A stretch of 64,000 nt of DNA, taken from contig NZ_BMUL01000009.1 of assembly GCF_014650175.1 (NCBI RefSeq), positions 186,001 through 250,000 on the forward strand, given 5' to 3'. The position numbers and the translations under genes are program-made. Every line of letters starts with the position of its first letter. Position 1 is the stretch's first letter. Below the pieces are notes generated by a model, which had not been told where the DNA came from, did no database searches, and was given only the letters and a program-made list of their open reading frames with translations. Positions 16,436 to 24,901 of this stretch are shown one piece after another. Source of the DNA: Streptomyces termitum (GTDB taxonomy: Bacteria > Actinomycetota > Actinomycetes > Streptomycetales > Streptomycetaceae).

Positions 16436-17200
16436 ATGAGCGGCCGGGTACTTCCGTACGACGTCCACGGGGACGGGCCCGCCCGGGCCCTCGTCCTGCA
16501 CAACTGGTTCGGCGACCGGGAGAGCTTCGCGCCCCTGCGCGCCCACCTCGACGGCGCCGCCGCGCGCTACGCCTTCCTCGACTGCCGGGGCTACGGGGAG
16601 GCCCTCGACGCCGACGGCGACTACACCATGGAGGAGGTCGCGGCGGACGCGCTGGCCGTCGCCGACGACCTCGGCTGGGACTCCTTCTCCGTCGTCGGCC
16701 ACTCCATGGGCGGCAAGGCCGCCCAGCTGATGCTGCTCGCCGCCCCCGAGCGGGTCAGGTCGCTCGTCGGCGTCTCGCCGGTCTCCGCCGCGGGCTTCCC
16801 CCTCGACGAGGGCAACCGGGCCCTCTTCACCGGGGCCGTCGAGGAACCGGCGCTGCGCCGGGCCATCATCGACCACACCACCGGCGGCCGCCACGACGAG
16901 GCATGGCTCGACGTCCTCGTCGACCGCTCGGTGAAACGCTCCACGACCGCCGCCTTCCGGTCCTACCTCGCGTCGTGGTCAGGACCCGACTTCCACGAGC
17001 GGGTCCGGGGCAATCCGACCCCCGTCCTGCTGGTCGTCGGCGCCCACGACCCGGCGCTCGGCGCGGCCGCGATGGAGGCCACCTGGCTGCGCTGGTACCC
17101 GAACGCGCGCCTGGAGGTGCTGGCGGACGCGGGCCACTACCCGCCGGAGGAGGCCCCGGCGGAGCTGGCCCGCCTGGTCGGGGACTTCCTCACCGGCTGA
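16436..17200 (+). CDS. Alpha/beta-fold hydrolase
   Basis: A 254-residue alpha/beta hydrolase_1 protein. The triad is visible as Ser in 'VVGHSMGGKAAQ', Asp in 'VVGAHDPAL' and His in 'DAGHYPPEE'. The oxyanion region is 'LVLHNWFGDRESFAPL'; the HNWFG variant of the usual HG motif is notable. Cap residues lie between about 135 and 185. A good GCGGAGGA ribosome binding site precedes ATG 16436. It is divergent from the phosphatase gene. The substrate is unknown; esterase or haloperoxidase-like activity is typical. Confidence 0.85.
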   Translation: MSGRVLPYDVHGDGPARALVLHNWFGDRESFAPLRAHLDGAAARYAFLDCRGYGEALDADGDYTMEEVAADALAVADDLGWDSFSVVGHSMGGKAAQLMLLAAPERVRSLVGVSPVSAAGFPLDEGNRALFTGAVEEPALRRAIIDHTTGGRHDEAWLDVLVDRSVKRSTTAAFRSYLASWSGPDFHERVRGNPTPVLLVVGAHDPALGAAAMEATWLRWYPNARLEVLADAGHYPPEEAPAELARLVGDFLTG

Positions 17201-17240
17201 CCGTCCCCGGGCCGGCCGGCCCGGGCCCTTCGCGGGCGCG

Positions 17241-17260
17241 CGCGGGACCTTCGGCCCGCG
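17241..17260. promoter_or_regulatory. DevR/DosR-like dyad upstream of the stress-protein gene
   Basis: CGCGGGACCTTCGGCCCGCG contains GGGACC-TT-CGGCCC symmetry, close to the GGGAC-N4-GTCCC core of DosR/DevR-type dormancy operators. It lies 87-106 bases upstream of the USP start. A second dyad of similar type, GGGCCGTACGGCTCC, lies at 18347-18361 before the next gene. Binding is inferred from motif likeness and gene content only. Confidence 0.4.
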
Positions 17261-17346
17261 TGGCGCCCGGACCGGCGGGCAGTCGACGGGTGTACTCGAC
17301 CACGAGCACCCGCGACCGGCGGGCACCACCGGAGGGAAGACCAGCG

Positions 17347-18276
17347 ATGACGAGCAGCGAGGACCGGGGCACCGCAGCGCAGACCACGGCCGACGGGGGG
17401 CCCGCGGCCCCGGGCCCGTTCGTCCTCGTCGGGACGGACGGCTCGCCGTCCGCGCTCGGGGCCGTCGAGACCGCCGCCCTGGAGGCCGCCCGGCACGGCG
17501 TCCGGCTCGTCGTCGTCCACGCCTTCATCTGGCCCCTCTTCCGGGTCGACCTGGAGCCCTCCGTGTACGGGCCCACCGAGAGCGGGCTGCGGCGGCAGGC
17601 GGGGATCGTCCTCGACACGGCCGTGGCCCGGGCCCGCGCGGTCGCCCCCGGCACCGCCGTCTCCGGCGAACTGATCACGGGCGAACCGCTCGCCGTCCTC
17701 GCCACCCGCTCCGAGGGCGCCACGCTGGTCGTCGTCGGCAGCCGGGGCACCGGCGGCTTCGGCGGGCTGGTGCTCGGCTCGGTCGCCGTCCACCTCGCCG
17801 CCCACGCGCACTGCCCCGTCCTCGTCGTCCGGGGCCGGGACGAACCGTCCGGTCCGGTGCTCCTCGCCGTCGACGGCTCCCCGGACTCCGACGCGGCCGT
17901 CGACCTCGCCTTCGTGGAGGCGCGGGCCCGGGAGACCGGCCTCGTCGCCGTCCACGCCTGGGCCCCGCGCGTCGGCTTCGGCGACATGACCCCGCACTTC
18001 TTCAACCCCGAACAGGTGCGGGCGGAGGCGCGGGAGGTCCTCGACGGGACCCTGGCGCGGGCCGCCGACCGGCACCCCGGCTTCGAGGCCGAGGCCCGGC
18101 TGCTGCTCGGCAAACCCCGGCAGGTGCTGCTGGAGGAGAGCGCGGGGGCCCAGCTGCTCGTCATGGGCGCGCGCGGACGCGGCGGCTTCACCGGCCTGCT
18201 CCTCGGCTCCGTCAGCCAGGCGCTCCTGCACCACGCCCACTGCCCCGTCGCGATCGTCCGGAACAGCTCGGGCTGA
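17347..18276 (+). CDS. Tandem-domain universal stress protein
   Basis: A 309-residue protein with two UspA domains (about 23-160 and 167-305). Each keeps the ATP-binding G-x2-G-x9-G-[ST] motif: 'GSRGTGGFGGLVLGSVA' and 'GARGRGGFTGLLLGSVS'. Each also has the N-terminal 'GTDGSPSAL' or 'AVDGSPDSD' acidic strand. This two-domain ATP-binding type is typical of hypoxia and stationary-phase regulons in actinobacteria. A GGAGGGAAG ribosome binding site lies just upstream of ATG 17347. The following PRTase-hydrolase fusion is 123 bases downstream on the same strand and probably shares its regulation. Confidence 0.93.
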   Translation: MTSSEDRGTAAQTTADGGPAAPGPFVLVGTDGSPSALGAVETAALEAARHGVRLVVVHAFIWPLFRVDLEPSVYGPTESGLRRQAGIVLDTAVARARAVAPGTAVSGELITGEPLAVLATRSEGATLVVVGSRGTGGFGGLVLGSVAVHLAAHAHCPVLVVRGRDEPSGPVLLAVDGSPDSDAAVDLAFVEARARETGLVAVHAWAPRVGFGDMTPHFFNPEQVRAEAREVLDGTLARAADRHPGFEAEARLLLGKPRQVLLEESAGAQLLVMGARGRGGFTGLLLGSVSQALLHHAHCPVAIVRNSSG

Positions 18277-18399
18277 GCCGGCGGGGCCGTGCGCCGACCG
18301 GTGGGGCCGGGGGCGGGTGGGATGCTGGAGGTGCGGGCCGGGGGCCGGGCCGTACGGCTCCTTCCGGGCCCGCATCGCCCACCGGGAAGGCGGCGCGCC

Positions 18400-19701
18400 A
18401 TGTACTTCGCCGACCGCACCGACGCCGGACGGCGGCTCGCCGCCCGCCTCGGCCACCTCGCGGGCCGCGACCTCGTCGTCCTCGGCCTGCCGCGCGGCGG
18501 GGTGCCGGTCGCGGCCGAGGTCGCCGACGCCCTCGGCGCCCCGCTGGACGTCTGCCTCGTCCGGAAACTGGGCGTGCCGAGCCGGCCCGAGCTGGCCATG
18601 GGGGCGATCGGGGAGGGCGGCGTCCGGGTCCTCAACGAGGGGATCGTGCGGGACGCGGGGGTGACCGCCGCGGGGCTCGCGGCGGTCGAGGAGCGCGAGC
18701 GGGAGGTCCTCGCCGCCCGGTCCCGCGCCTACCGGAGCGGCCACCGGCCCGTCCCGCTGGAGGGCCGGACCGCGGTCGTCGTCGACGACGGGCTCGCCAC
18801 CGGCGCGACGGCCCTGGCCGCCTGCCGGGCGGTACGGGCCCGGGGCGCGGCCCGGATCGTGCTCGCCGTCCCGGTGGCGCCGCACGGCTGGACCGCCCGG
18901 CTCGGCGGCGAGGCCGACGAGACCGTCGCCGTGCACGCCCCGGACGGCTTCTCGGCCGTCGGCCTGTTCTACCGGGACTTCGGGCAGACCGGGGACGCCG
19001 AGGTGGTGGCCCTGCTCGACCGGAGCAGGGCGGCGCGCGGTCCGGCCGTCCGGCACGCCGCCGTACGGATACCGGCCGGCGGGCCGGTGCTGCCGGGGGA
19101 CCTCGCGGTGCCCGACGGGGCCACCGGCCTGGTCCTCTTCGCCCACGGCAGCGGCAGCGGACGGCACAGCCCCCGCAACCGGGCGGTGGCCGCCGCGCTG
19201 AACCGGGCCGGGCTGGGCACCCTCCTCTTCGACCTGCTCACCGAGGCGGAGGAGGCGGACCGGGCCAGGGTCTTCGACACCCCGCTCCTCGCCGGCCGGC
19301 TGGGCCGGGCCGCCGCCTGGGCGGGCCGGGAGCCCGGCACCTCGGGGCTGGTCCGGGGCTACTTCGGGGCGAGCACGGGAGCGGCCGCCGCCCTGTGGGC
19401 CGCGGCCGCGCCGGGCGACGGGGCCGCCGCCGTCGTCTCGCGGGGCGGCCGGCCCGACCTGGCGGGGGACCGGCTGGCCCGGGTGCGGGCCCCGACGCTG
19501 CTGGTGGTCGGCGGCCGCGACGACCTCGTCCTCGACCTGAACCGGCGGGCCCGCGCGCGGCTGCGCTGTCCGAACCGGCTGGAGGTCGTGCCCGGCGCCG
19601 GCCACCTCTTCGAGGAGCCCGGGGCGCTGGAGGAGGTGGCGGAGCTGGCGACCGGCTGGTTCACCGCGCACCTCGTCCCCCGGGGCGGGGACGGCGGGTG
19701 A
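18400..19701 (+). CDS. Phosphoribosyltransferase fused to dienelactone-hydrolase-like domain
   Basis: A 433-residue two-domain protein. Residues about 1-210 form a type I phosphoribosyltransferase with the PRPP loop 'AVVVDDGLATGATALA' (125-140) and 'LGLPRGGVPVAAEVA'. Residues about 225-430 form an alpha/beta hydrolase with Ser in 'YFGASTGAAAA', Asp in 'VGGRDDLV' and His in 'GAGHLFEEPG'. The fusion is known across actinobacteria; related PRTase fusions in Mycobacterium belong to the DosR dormancy regulon. The in vivo reaction is not known. It sits right after a universal stress protein and reaches to seven bases from the convergent LysM gene. Confidence 0.88.
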   Translation: MYFADRTDAGRRLAARLGHLAGRDLVVLGLPRGGVPVAAEVADALGAPLDVCLVRKLGVPSRPELAMGAIGEGGVRVLNEGIVRDAGVTAAGLAAVEEREREVLAARSRAYRSGHRPVPLEGRTAVVVDDGLATGATALAACRAVRARGAARIVLAVPVAPHGWTARLGGEADETVAVHAPDGFSAVGLFYRDFGQTGDAEVVALLDRSRAARGPAVRHAAVRIPAGGPVLPGDLAVPDGATGLVLFAHGSGSGRHSPRNRAVAAALNRAGLGTLLFDLLTEAEEADRARVFDTPLLAGRLGRAAAWAGREPGTSGLVRGYFGASTGAAAALWAAAAPGDGAAAVVSRGGRPDLAGDRLARVRAPTLLVVGGRDDLVLDLNRRARARLRCPNRLEVVPGAGHLFEEPGALEEVAELATGWFTAHLVPRGGDGG

Positions 19702-19708
19702 GGGCGGG

Positions 19709-20635
19709 TCAGTACGCGCCGTTCACGTTGTCGATGGAGCCGTACCGGTCGGCCGCGTAGTTGCAGGCCGCGGTGATGTTCGCGACCGGGTCGTACGGGT
19801 CGGCCGCGGTGCCCGGCACGTGGTAGGCGGCGAAGGTCGGGTCGATGACCTGGAGCAGGCCCTTGGACGGGGTGCCCTTCGCGGCGTTGGAGTCCCAGAG
19901 GTTGACGGCGCGGGGGTTGCCGGAGGACTCGCGCAGGACGTTGCGCAGGATGCCGTCGTACGAGCCGGGGATGCCGTAGCGGGCCATGACGTCGAGCGAT
20001 TCGCGGATCCAGCCGTCGAGGTTGTCGGCGTACCCGGTGGTGGCGGCGACGGGAACGGCCCGGACCGCGCCGGTGGAGGCCGGGGCGGCGGCGCTCGCCA
20101 CGGCGGGGACCGCGACCCGGGCGGCGGAACGGCTCGCCCGTTCGGCGGAGCCGGTCGCGGCGGACTTCCGGGCGCTCTCGCGGACCGTTTTGGAGGCCGT
20201 TTCGCGGACCGTCTTCCGGGCCTCCGGAGCCGCCTTCGCGGAATGCCGACCCGTCGTCAGTTCCAGTCCCGGGTGAATGAGTGACGGATTGTCACCGATG
20301 GCTTCCCGGTTCGCCGCGTAAAGCGACTGCCAGCCGCCCTGAATTCCCTTTCGGTGGGCGATCAGGGAAAGCGAGTCGCCCTTCACGACGGTGTACGCGC
20401 GAGTGGCGGCGGGAGCGGCGGTCCGCGCGCCGGGAAGCGGGGCGGCGGGGAGCCGTACGGCGGCGTCCGCGACCGCCGCGCCCTGTGCGGCGGCGGGCGC
20501 CGAGACGGGTGCGGCGCCGGCCGCGGCGGGCACGACCAGGGGCAGGGCCAGGGCGATCCCGCCGGTTCCGGCGAGGGCGACGCCCCGGGGGACGGGGCGT
20601 CGGCGGGGGCGGCGGTGCTTGCCGTGAGCGGCCAT
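19709..20635 (-). CDS. Secreted LysM / soluble lytic transglycosylase-like wall protein
   Basis: A 308-residue exported protein: a twin-Arg-rich long signal peptide (about 1-41), a LysM domain ('YTVVKGDSLSLIAHRKGIQGGW', quoted in parts, about 80-127) that binds peptidoglycan, an Ala/Arg/Ser-rich linker (130-200), and a C-terminal transglycosylase-like domain (about 205-308). The catalytic Glu is in 'NVLRESSGNPRAVN', followed by 'SKGLLQVIDPTF'. It probably cleaves or remodels peptidoglycan during growth or germination. It is preceded by a c-di-AMP riboswitch, as are several Streptomyces wall hydrolases, and its ribosome binding site GGAGAGGA lies just 3' of that element. Confidence 0.88.
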   Translation of the reverse strand: MAAHGKHRRPRRRPVPRGVALAGTGGIALALPLVVPAAAGAAPVSAPAAAQGAAVADAAVRLPAAPLPGARTAAPAATRAYTVVKGDSLSLIAHRKGIQGGWQSLYAANREAIGDNPSLIHPGLELTTGRHSAKAAPEARKTVRETASKTVRESARKSAATGSAERASRSAARVAVPAVASAAAPASTGAVRAVPVAATTGYADNLDGWIRESLDVMARYGIPGSYDGILRNVLRESSGNPRAVNLWDSNAAKGTPSKGLLQVIDPTFAAYHVPGTAADPYDPVANITAACNYAADRYGSIDNVNGAY

Positions 20636-20642
20636 GACGGAT

Positions 20643-20790
20643 TCCTCTCCGGCGCCTGCGAGGTGAGCTGTCGGGTTCGGACGGGAGGTGTCCGGCCGCG
20701 CGCACGCGGCTTCACCCCGAGCCGCTCCGGAAGGCCGGACCGGCGGTGTGGTGGGTCCCCCGCTCCTGCCGTCGGGTGAAATGGGAGGTC
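20643..20790 (-). promoter_or_regulatory. ydaO-yuaA-type c-di-AMP riboswitch
   Basis: On the minus strand the leader has the conserved blocks of this RNA in order: ACCCGACGGCAGGAGCGGGG followed by GACCCACCAC (about 20748-20780), GGGGTGAAGCCG (about 20707-20718), and CGAACCCGACAGCTCACCTC followed by GCAGGCG (about 20653-20680). The 3' end merges with the ribosome binding site of the LysM gene. In Streptomyces this element switches off wall-hydrolase genes when c-di-AMP is high. Boundaries are approximate. Confidence 0.88.
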
Positions 20791-20834
20791 TTTCGAGCGG
20801 TGGCAGGATTCGGCGATCCGCTCGAATGGAGGAG

Positions 20835-20864
20835 ACCGTAGGCGAGGAATGCGGCGGGGAACAA
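20835..20864 (-). promoter_or_regulatory. Promoter candidate for the riboswitch-LysM transcript
   Basis: On the minus strand TTGTTC (20864-20859) and TACGGT (20840-20835) are separated by 18 bases. A start near 20828 would give a leader of about 190 bases that includes the whole riboswitch. Housekeeping-type promoter by spacing; not proven. Confidence 0.45.
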
Positions 20865-21155
20865 GACGCTCATGCACGGAAAAAGGAAAGGCAAAGATCG
20901 ACCGCCCCGCATTCAAGATCGGCCCGTTCCGGAAGGCGTCCGCGATCCCTTGTGGCGCAAGGCGCGTGCGGAAGGGGAGGGCGGGGGAGGGGGCGGCGAA
21001 GTGAGTCGCGTCACGGAGTGCGTAATGTCCGAATGGCGGGGCTCGTTTGGTTTTCGGGAATAGTGCGGCGTAATGGGCCCGTCAGGGTGACGGCGGCGGG
21101 CGCGCCCGGAAGGGCTTAACCGGCAAAACGGGCATTCATCTTTAATGATGTCGGA
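20865..21155. other. A+T-richer non-coding divergent interval
   Basis: No supported gene. The stretch has lower G+C than its surroundings (poly-A and TTTAATGATG segments) and must hold the promoter of the gene at 21156. TAATGA at 21143-21148 lies eight bases before that start, which suggests a leaderless transcript. I see no known operator or RNA motif here. Confidence 0.4.
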
Positions 21156-21755
21156 ATGTCACACTCCACCGTGCTGTGCGATCCCGACGCCCTCGACCGC
21201 GAGGCGGCCCTGCTCTACGAGAGGGCGGCCCGGGAGGCCGCACCCGCCCCGGCTCCCGCCCCGGCCCCCGCTCCCGCGCCCGAGGCGTGGCGGGGGCTGC
21301 TCTCCGTGCCCGTGGACCGGCTCGTCGCCCAGGCGCTCGACGCGCTGCCCCCGGCCCCGCCCGCCGAGCGCCCGCTGCCCGGCCGGATCGGGGCCCTGCT
21401 CCCCGACCGGCTGCACGCCTGGCGCCGCGTCGGCCGCCCCGACCTGCTCCCCTCCGCCCACCTCGGCCACGCCCGCCGGGTCCTGGTCGAATGGGGCTGG
21501 CAGAACACCCCGTACAAGCTGCGCGACGCGCGGGGCGCCCGGTGCGTCTGCGGCGCCCTGCTCGCCGCCCACCGGCTCGGCCACGGCAGCGCGGCGACCA
21601 TGAACGAGGCCGGGGCCTGGATCATGACCGAACTGCGGTCCCGGGGCTGGCACGGCCTCATCGGCCCCTGGAACCGCGCCCCCGGCCGGACCGCCGAGGA
21701 CGCCCTCGGGCTCCTCGACGCCACGATCCGGCGCGCGGCCCTCGCCGGCCGCTGA
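21156..21755 (+). CDS. DUF6197-like protein of unknown function
   Basis: A 199-residue soluble protein. The C-terminal 100 residues have the DUF6197 pattern: a helix 'HARRVLVEWGWQNTPYKL', a Cys pair in 'ARCVCGALLAAHRL' and a terminal 'PWNRAPGRTAEDALGLLDA' helix. The N-terminal half contains an Ala-Pro run (about residues 29-42). ATG 21156 has no clear Shine-Dalgarno sequence. The function of the family is unknown; it is frequent in Streptomyces, often in multiple copies. There is no operon partner: the next gene has its own SoxR-type promoter. Confidence 0.6.
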   Translation: MSHSTVLCDPDALDREAALLYERAAREAAPAPAPAPAPAPAPEAWRGLLSVPVDRLVAQALDALPPAPPAERPLPGRIGALLPDRLHAWRRVGRPDLLPSAHLGHARRVLVEWGWQNTPYKLRDARGARCVCGALLAAHRLGHGSAATMNEAGAWIMTELRSRGWHGLIGPWNRAPGRTAEDALGLLDATIRRAALAGR

Positions 21756-21774
21756 GCCCCCGCGTCCACGGCCC

Positions 21775-21805
21775 TTGACCTCAAGGAGACTTGAGGTCCT
21801 AGCGT
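21775..21805 (+). promoter_or_regulatory. SoxR-type promoter and operator
   Basis: TTGACC (-35, 21775-21780) and TAGCGT (-10, 21800-21805) are 19 bases apart, the overlong spacer of MerR-family activation. The spacer carries the perfect dyad GACCTCAAG (21777-21785), GAGA, CTTGAGGTC (21790-21798), which matches the SoxR box CCTCAAG-N4-CTTGAGG. Oxidised SoxR should activate the oxidoreductase gene that starts at 21845. Confidence 0.88.
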
Positions 21806-21844
21806 GTCGCCCGTTCGCTCACCCGACGACGGGAGGACACGTCC

Positions 21845-22678
21845 ATGATCCTGGTGACCGGAGCCACCGGAAACATCGGCAGGGCCCTGCTGGAGGACCT
21901 GCGCGCGCACGGCGCGGGACCGGTCAGGGCCCTCACCCGCGACCCCGGCCGGGCCGCCTTCCCCGAGGGGGTCGAGGCCGTGCGGGGCGACCTGTCGGAC
22001 CCGGCCTCGGTGGAGCGCGCGTGGGACGGCGTCCGCGCCCTCTTCCTCGTGCCGCACCTCGGCCCGGCCCCCGAACTCCTCGCCGCCGCCCGGCGGGCGG
22101 GCGTGGAGCGCGTCGTCCTGGTCTCGTCGATCACGGTCCTGACCCACCCCCACCTCGCCCCCGCCCGGCAGCACGCGGAGGTGGAGGAGCGGGTCCGGGC
22201 GAGCGGCCTGGAGTGGACGGTGCTGCGGCCGACGCAGTTCGCCTCGAACACCCTGATGTGGGCGCCCGCCATCCGCGCGCGCGAGGCCGTCCGCGCCCCG
22301 TACGCCGACGTCGGCCTGCCCACCGTCCACCCCGGCGACATCGCGGCCGTGGCCCGGGCGGCGCTCACCGGGCCCGGCCACCACGGCCGCGCCCACACCC
22401 TCACCGGGCCCGCGTTGGTGACGCCCCGCCGACAGGTCGAGGCGATCGGGGCGGCCCTGGGGCGCCGGATCCCCTTCGTCGAGACCGGCCGCGCGGAGGC
22501 CCGCGCGCGGATGGCCGGGGTCTTCGGGGCCGAGGGCGCGGACGCGGTGCTCGACGTCACCGGCGGGGACCTCCGCGACGGGCTCCTGGAGGTCCACGAC
22601 ACGGTCGGCCGGGTCACCGGCGTCCCGGCCCGGCCGTTCGGACGGTGGGCCGAGGAGAACGCCGACGCCTTCCGCTGA
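21845..22678 (+). CDS. NmrA/NAD(P)-binding Rossmann-fold oxidoreductase, SoxR regulon member
   Basis: A 277-residue atypical short-chain dehydrogenase. The N-terminal 'ILVTGATGNIGRALLEDL' binds NAD(P), followed by 'VRGDLSDPASVERAW', 'VVLVSSITVL', and the substrate-side 'LEWTVLRPTQFASN'. The Tyr-Lys catalytic pair of classical SDRs is not evident, as in NmrA/QorB-type proteins, which act as NADPH sensors or quinone reductases. Expression is predicted to be under SoxR through the dyad at 21777-21798; a quinone or redox-dye detoxifying role would fit. No soxR gene is in the window, so regulation would be in trans. Confidence 0.88.
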   Translation: MILVTGATGNIGRALLEDLRAHGAGPVRALTRDPGRAAFPEGVEAVRGDLSDPASVERAWDGVRALFLVPHLGPAPELLAAARRAGVERVVLVSSITVLTHPHLAPARQHAEVEERVRASGLEWTVLRPTQFASNTLMWAPAIRAREAVRAPYADVGLPTVHPGDIAAVARAALTGPGHHGRAHTLTGPALVTPRRQVEAIGAALGRRIPFVETGRAEARARMAGVFGAEGADAVLDVTGGDLRDGLLEVHDTVGRVTGVPARPFGRWAEENADAFR

Positions 22679-22711
22679 CCCGGACCGGCCGGGTGCGGAC
22701 GGAGGGGCGCG

Positions 22712-24748
22712 TCAGCCGGTGACGCTCGGCGCGCCCGTCTCGATGTGGCCGGTGTAGCGGCGCGACCAGGTGCCGTCGAGGTCGGCCAGGACCGTGAAGT
22801 CGTACCAGCCGTTCTGGTACGCCACCGCGTTGAACCAGTCCTCCCGGGAGGAGCCCGCCGGGACGGTGTACGTCCACGGCCCGTCCGTCCGGTAGGCGTC
22901 GGACCGGATGGTGAAGGTGACCGGGCCGCCGGAGGAGTTCGTCATCCGGAACCAGACCGCCGTCTTCCCGGTGCCCGGCTCGACCGCGTACCGCGCCGCC
23001 ACCTCGACGTCCTTGCCCGCCTTCGAGGCGTCCCCGATGAAGCGGCGCAGGAAGCGGTTGGGGCCCATCATCGAGATGTCGTACTTCCCCGAGCCCGAGC
23101 CCAGGCCGATGTTGAAGTAGTCGGTCGCGGTGGTGCCCGGGTCCACCGTGTACTGCCAGGCGGCGGTGTCCCGGTGCTGGTGCGGGTGGATCGAGAAGTG
23201 GGCGGCGCGGCGCGCCTCCGGGCCCTGGTTGGCCATGGAGAACCAGGCGAGGATCTTCCCGGCGGCGCCGAACTCGAAGCGGTCGAGGTCGCCGGTGGGC
23301 TGGTGGGGGAGGGCGCGGGCGGGCCGGGTGCCGGGCTCCTGGGCGGGCAGCGCGTTGTTCTGCGGCGCCGGGTTGGGCAGCGGGGCGCAGGTGGCCTGGC
23401 CGATGACCTTCGCCGTCGACGGCAGCCCGGCCGGGACCCCGTACACCGGGTGGGCGAAGTCGAAGACGCCGGTCAGGTCGCCGGTCACCCTCCGCCGCCA
23501 GGCACTGATGTTCGGGCAGGTCGCGGGGGTGCCGAGGGCGGCGGTCCAGGTCTCCAGGAAGCGCAGCACCGAGGTGTGGTCGAAGACCTCCGAGCTGACC
23601 CAGCCGCCGCGCGTCCACGGGGACATGACCAGCATCGGGACGCGGAAGCCGAGGCCGATCGGCACGCCGTCGAGGTATTCGCCGGGAGTGCCGGGCGGGG
23701 CCACCGGGGGCGGCACGTGGTCGAAGAAGCCGTCGTTCTCGTCGTAGTTGAGGAACAGCACCGTCGAGTCGAAGACCTCCGGGTTCGCCGCGAGCGCCCG
23801 GTAGACCAGGTCGACGAAGTGCGCGCCGTCGCCCGGCGGGGCGTACGGGTGCTCCGAGAACGCCTCGTTCGCCACCACCCACGACACCTGCGGCAGCGTG
23901 CCCGCCAGCGCGTCGGCGCGGATCGCGGCGGCGATGTCGTCGGGGGTGGAGCCGGTGGCCTTCGGGACCGAGGCCATGCCCCGGTCGTACAGCGGGTCGC
24001 CGGGGCGGGCGTCGGTGAACCTCTTGAAGTAGGCGAGGCCGTTGTCGCCGTAGTTGTCCTGGGCGTTCTGGTAGACCTTCCAGCTCACCCCGGCCCGCTG
24101 GAGCGCCTCGGCGTACGTCTCCCAGGTCAGCCCGGACTCGTCGCCGCCGTCCTTGCTGCCGCCGTCCACCTTCCCGCTCCACAGGAAGGTGCGGTTGGGG
24201 CCGGTGGCGCTGAGCGCGGAGGAGAAGTAGGCGTCGCAGATCGTGTAGTGGTCGGCGAGCGCGTGGTGGAAGGGGATGTCCTCCCGGTCGAGGTGGCCGA
24301 GGGTGCGGGTGTTGCCCACCCCGGTCACCCAGTTGTCGAGCCGCCCCTTGTTCCAGGCCGCGTGCTGCGAGGTCCAGCTGTGCGGCAGGTCGCCGTTGCA
24401 CTGGGCGAGCGTCTCGCCGTCGGCGCCGCCCGCCGGGGGTGTGTCGCTCAGCTTCCACGGGAACCGCCGGCCGCCCCAGTTCGGCTGCTGGAAGGTGCCC
24501 CAGCCGCCGGGGATGTTCCCCGCCGCCCGGTCGCCGAAGCCGCGCACGCCCCGCAGCGTGCCGAAGTAGTGGTCGAAGCTCCGGTTCTCCTGCATGAGGA
24601 CGACCACGTGGCGGACGTCGGTGAGGGTGCCGGTCGCGGTCCGCGCGGCGGCCGAGGCCGCCGTCGGCGGGAGCGCCGCCCCCGTGACGAGCCCCGCGCC
24701 GATCCCGGCGCCGATCCCGACGAATCCCCTGCGGCTGATGGGAAGCAT
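22712..24748 (-). CDS. Tat-exported phosphocholine-type phospholipase C
   Basis: A 678-residue secreted enzyme of the bacterial phosphoesterase (PLC/AcpA) family. The N-terminus has a Tat motif 'ISRRGFVGIGAGIG'. The catalytic domain carries 'VVLMQENRSFDHYFG' (metal and Thr/Asn site), 'ENDGFFDHVPPP' and 'PMLVMSPWTRGG'. Two C-terminal DUF756-type beta domains follow (about 515-595 and 600-675), each with 'FDFTV'-like strands. It hydrolyses phosphatidylcholine, sphingomyelin or similar phosphodiesters outside the cell, probably for phosphate. ATG 24748 follows an AGGAGGGG site; the longer frame is dismissed. Confidence 0.93.
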   Translation of the reverse strand: MLPISRRGFVGIGAGIGAGLVTGAALPPTAASAAARTATGTLTDVRHVVVLMQENRSFDHYFGTLRGVRGFGDRAAGNIPGGWGTFQQPNWGGRRFPWKLSDTPPAGGADGETLAQCNGDLPHSWTSQHAAWNKGRLDNWVTGVGNTRTLGHLDREDIPFHHALADHYTICDAYFSSALSATGPNRTFLWSGKVDGGSKDGGDESGLTWETYAEALQRAGVSWKVYQNAQDNYGDNGLAYFKRFTDARPGDPLYDRGMASVPKATGSTPDDIAAAIRADALAGTLPQVSWVVANEAFSEHPYAPPGDGAHFVDLVYRALAANPEVFDSTVLFLNYDENDGFFDHVPPPVAPPGTPGEYLDGVPIGLGFRVPMLVMSPWTRGGWVSSEVFDHTSVLRFLETWTAALGTPATCPNISAWRRRVTGDLTGVFDFAHPVYGVPAGLPSTAKVIGQATCAPLPNPAPQNNALPAQEPGTRPARALPHQPTGDLDRFEFGAAGKILAWFSMANQGPEARRAAHFSIHPHQHRDTAAWQYTVDPGTTATDYFNIGLGSGSGKYDISMMGPNRFLRRFIGDASKAGKDVEVAARYAVEPGTGKTAVWFRMTNSSGGPVTFTIRSDAYRTDGPWTYTVPAGSSREDWFNAVAYQNGWYDFTVLADLDGTWSRRYTGHIETGAPSVTG

Positions 24749-24901
24749 GTCCCGCCCCTCCTGTCGCGGCGTGCCCCGGCGGCGCACCGGCAGACATGAT
24801 GGGGGAGCGGCGCGCGCAGGGGTACACCCGTGCGGTGAGGGAGGGGTGAACACCCGGGGGACGGCCGGGGCGGAGGGGGCCGTTCCCTCGGTGAGGGACG
24901 G

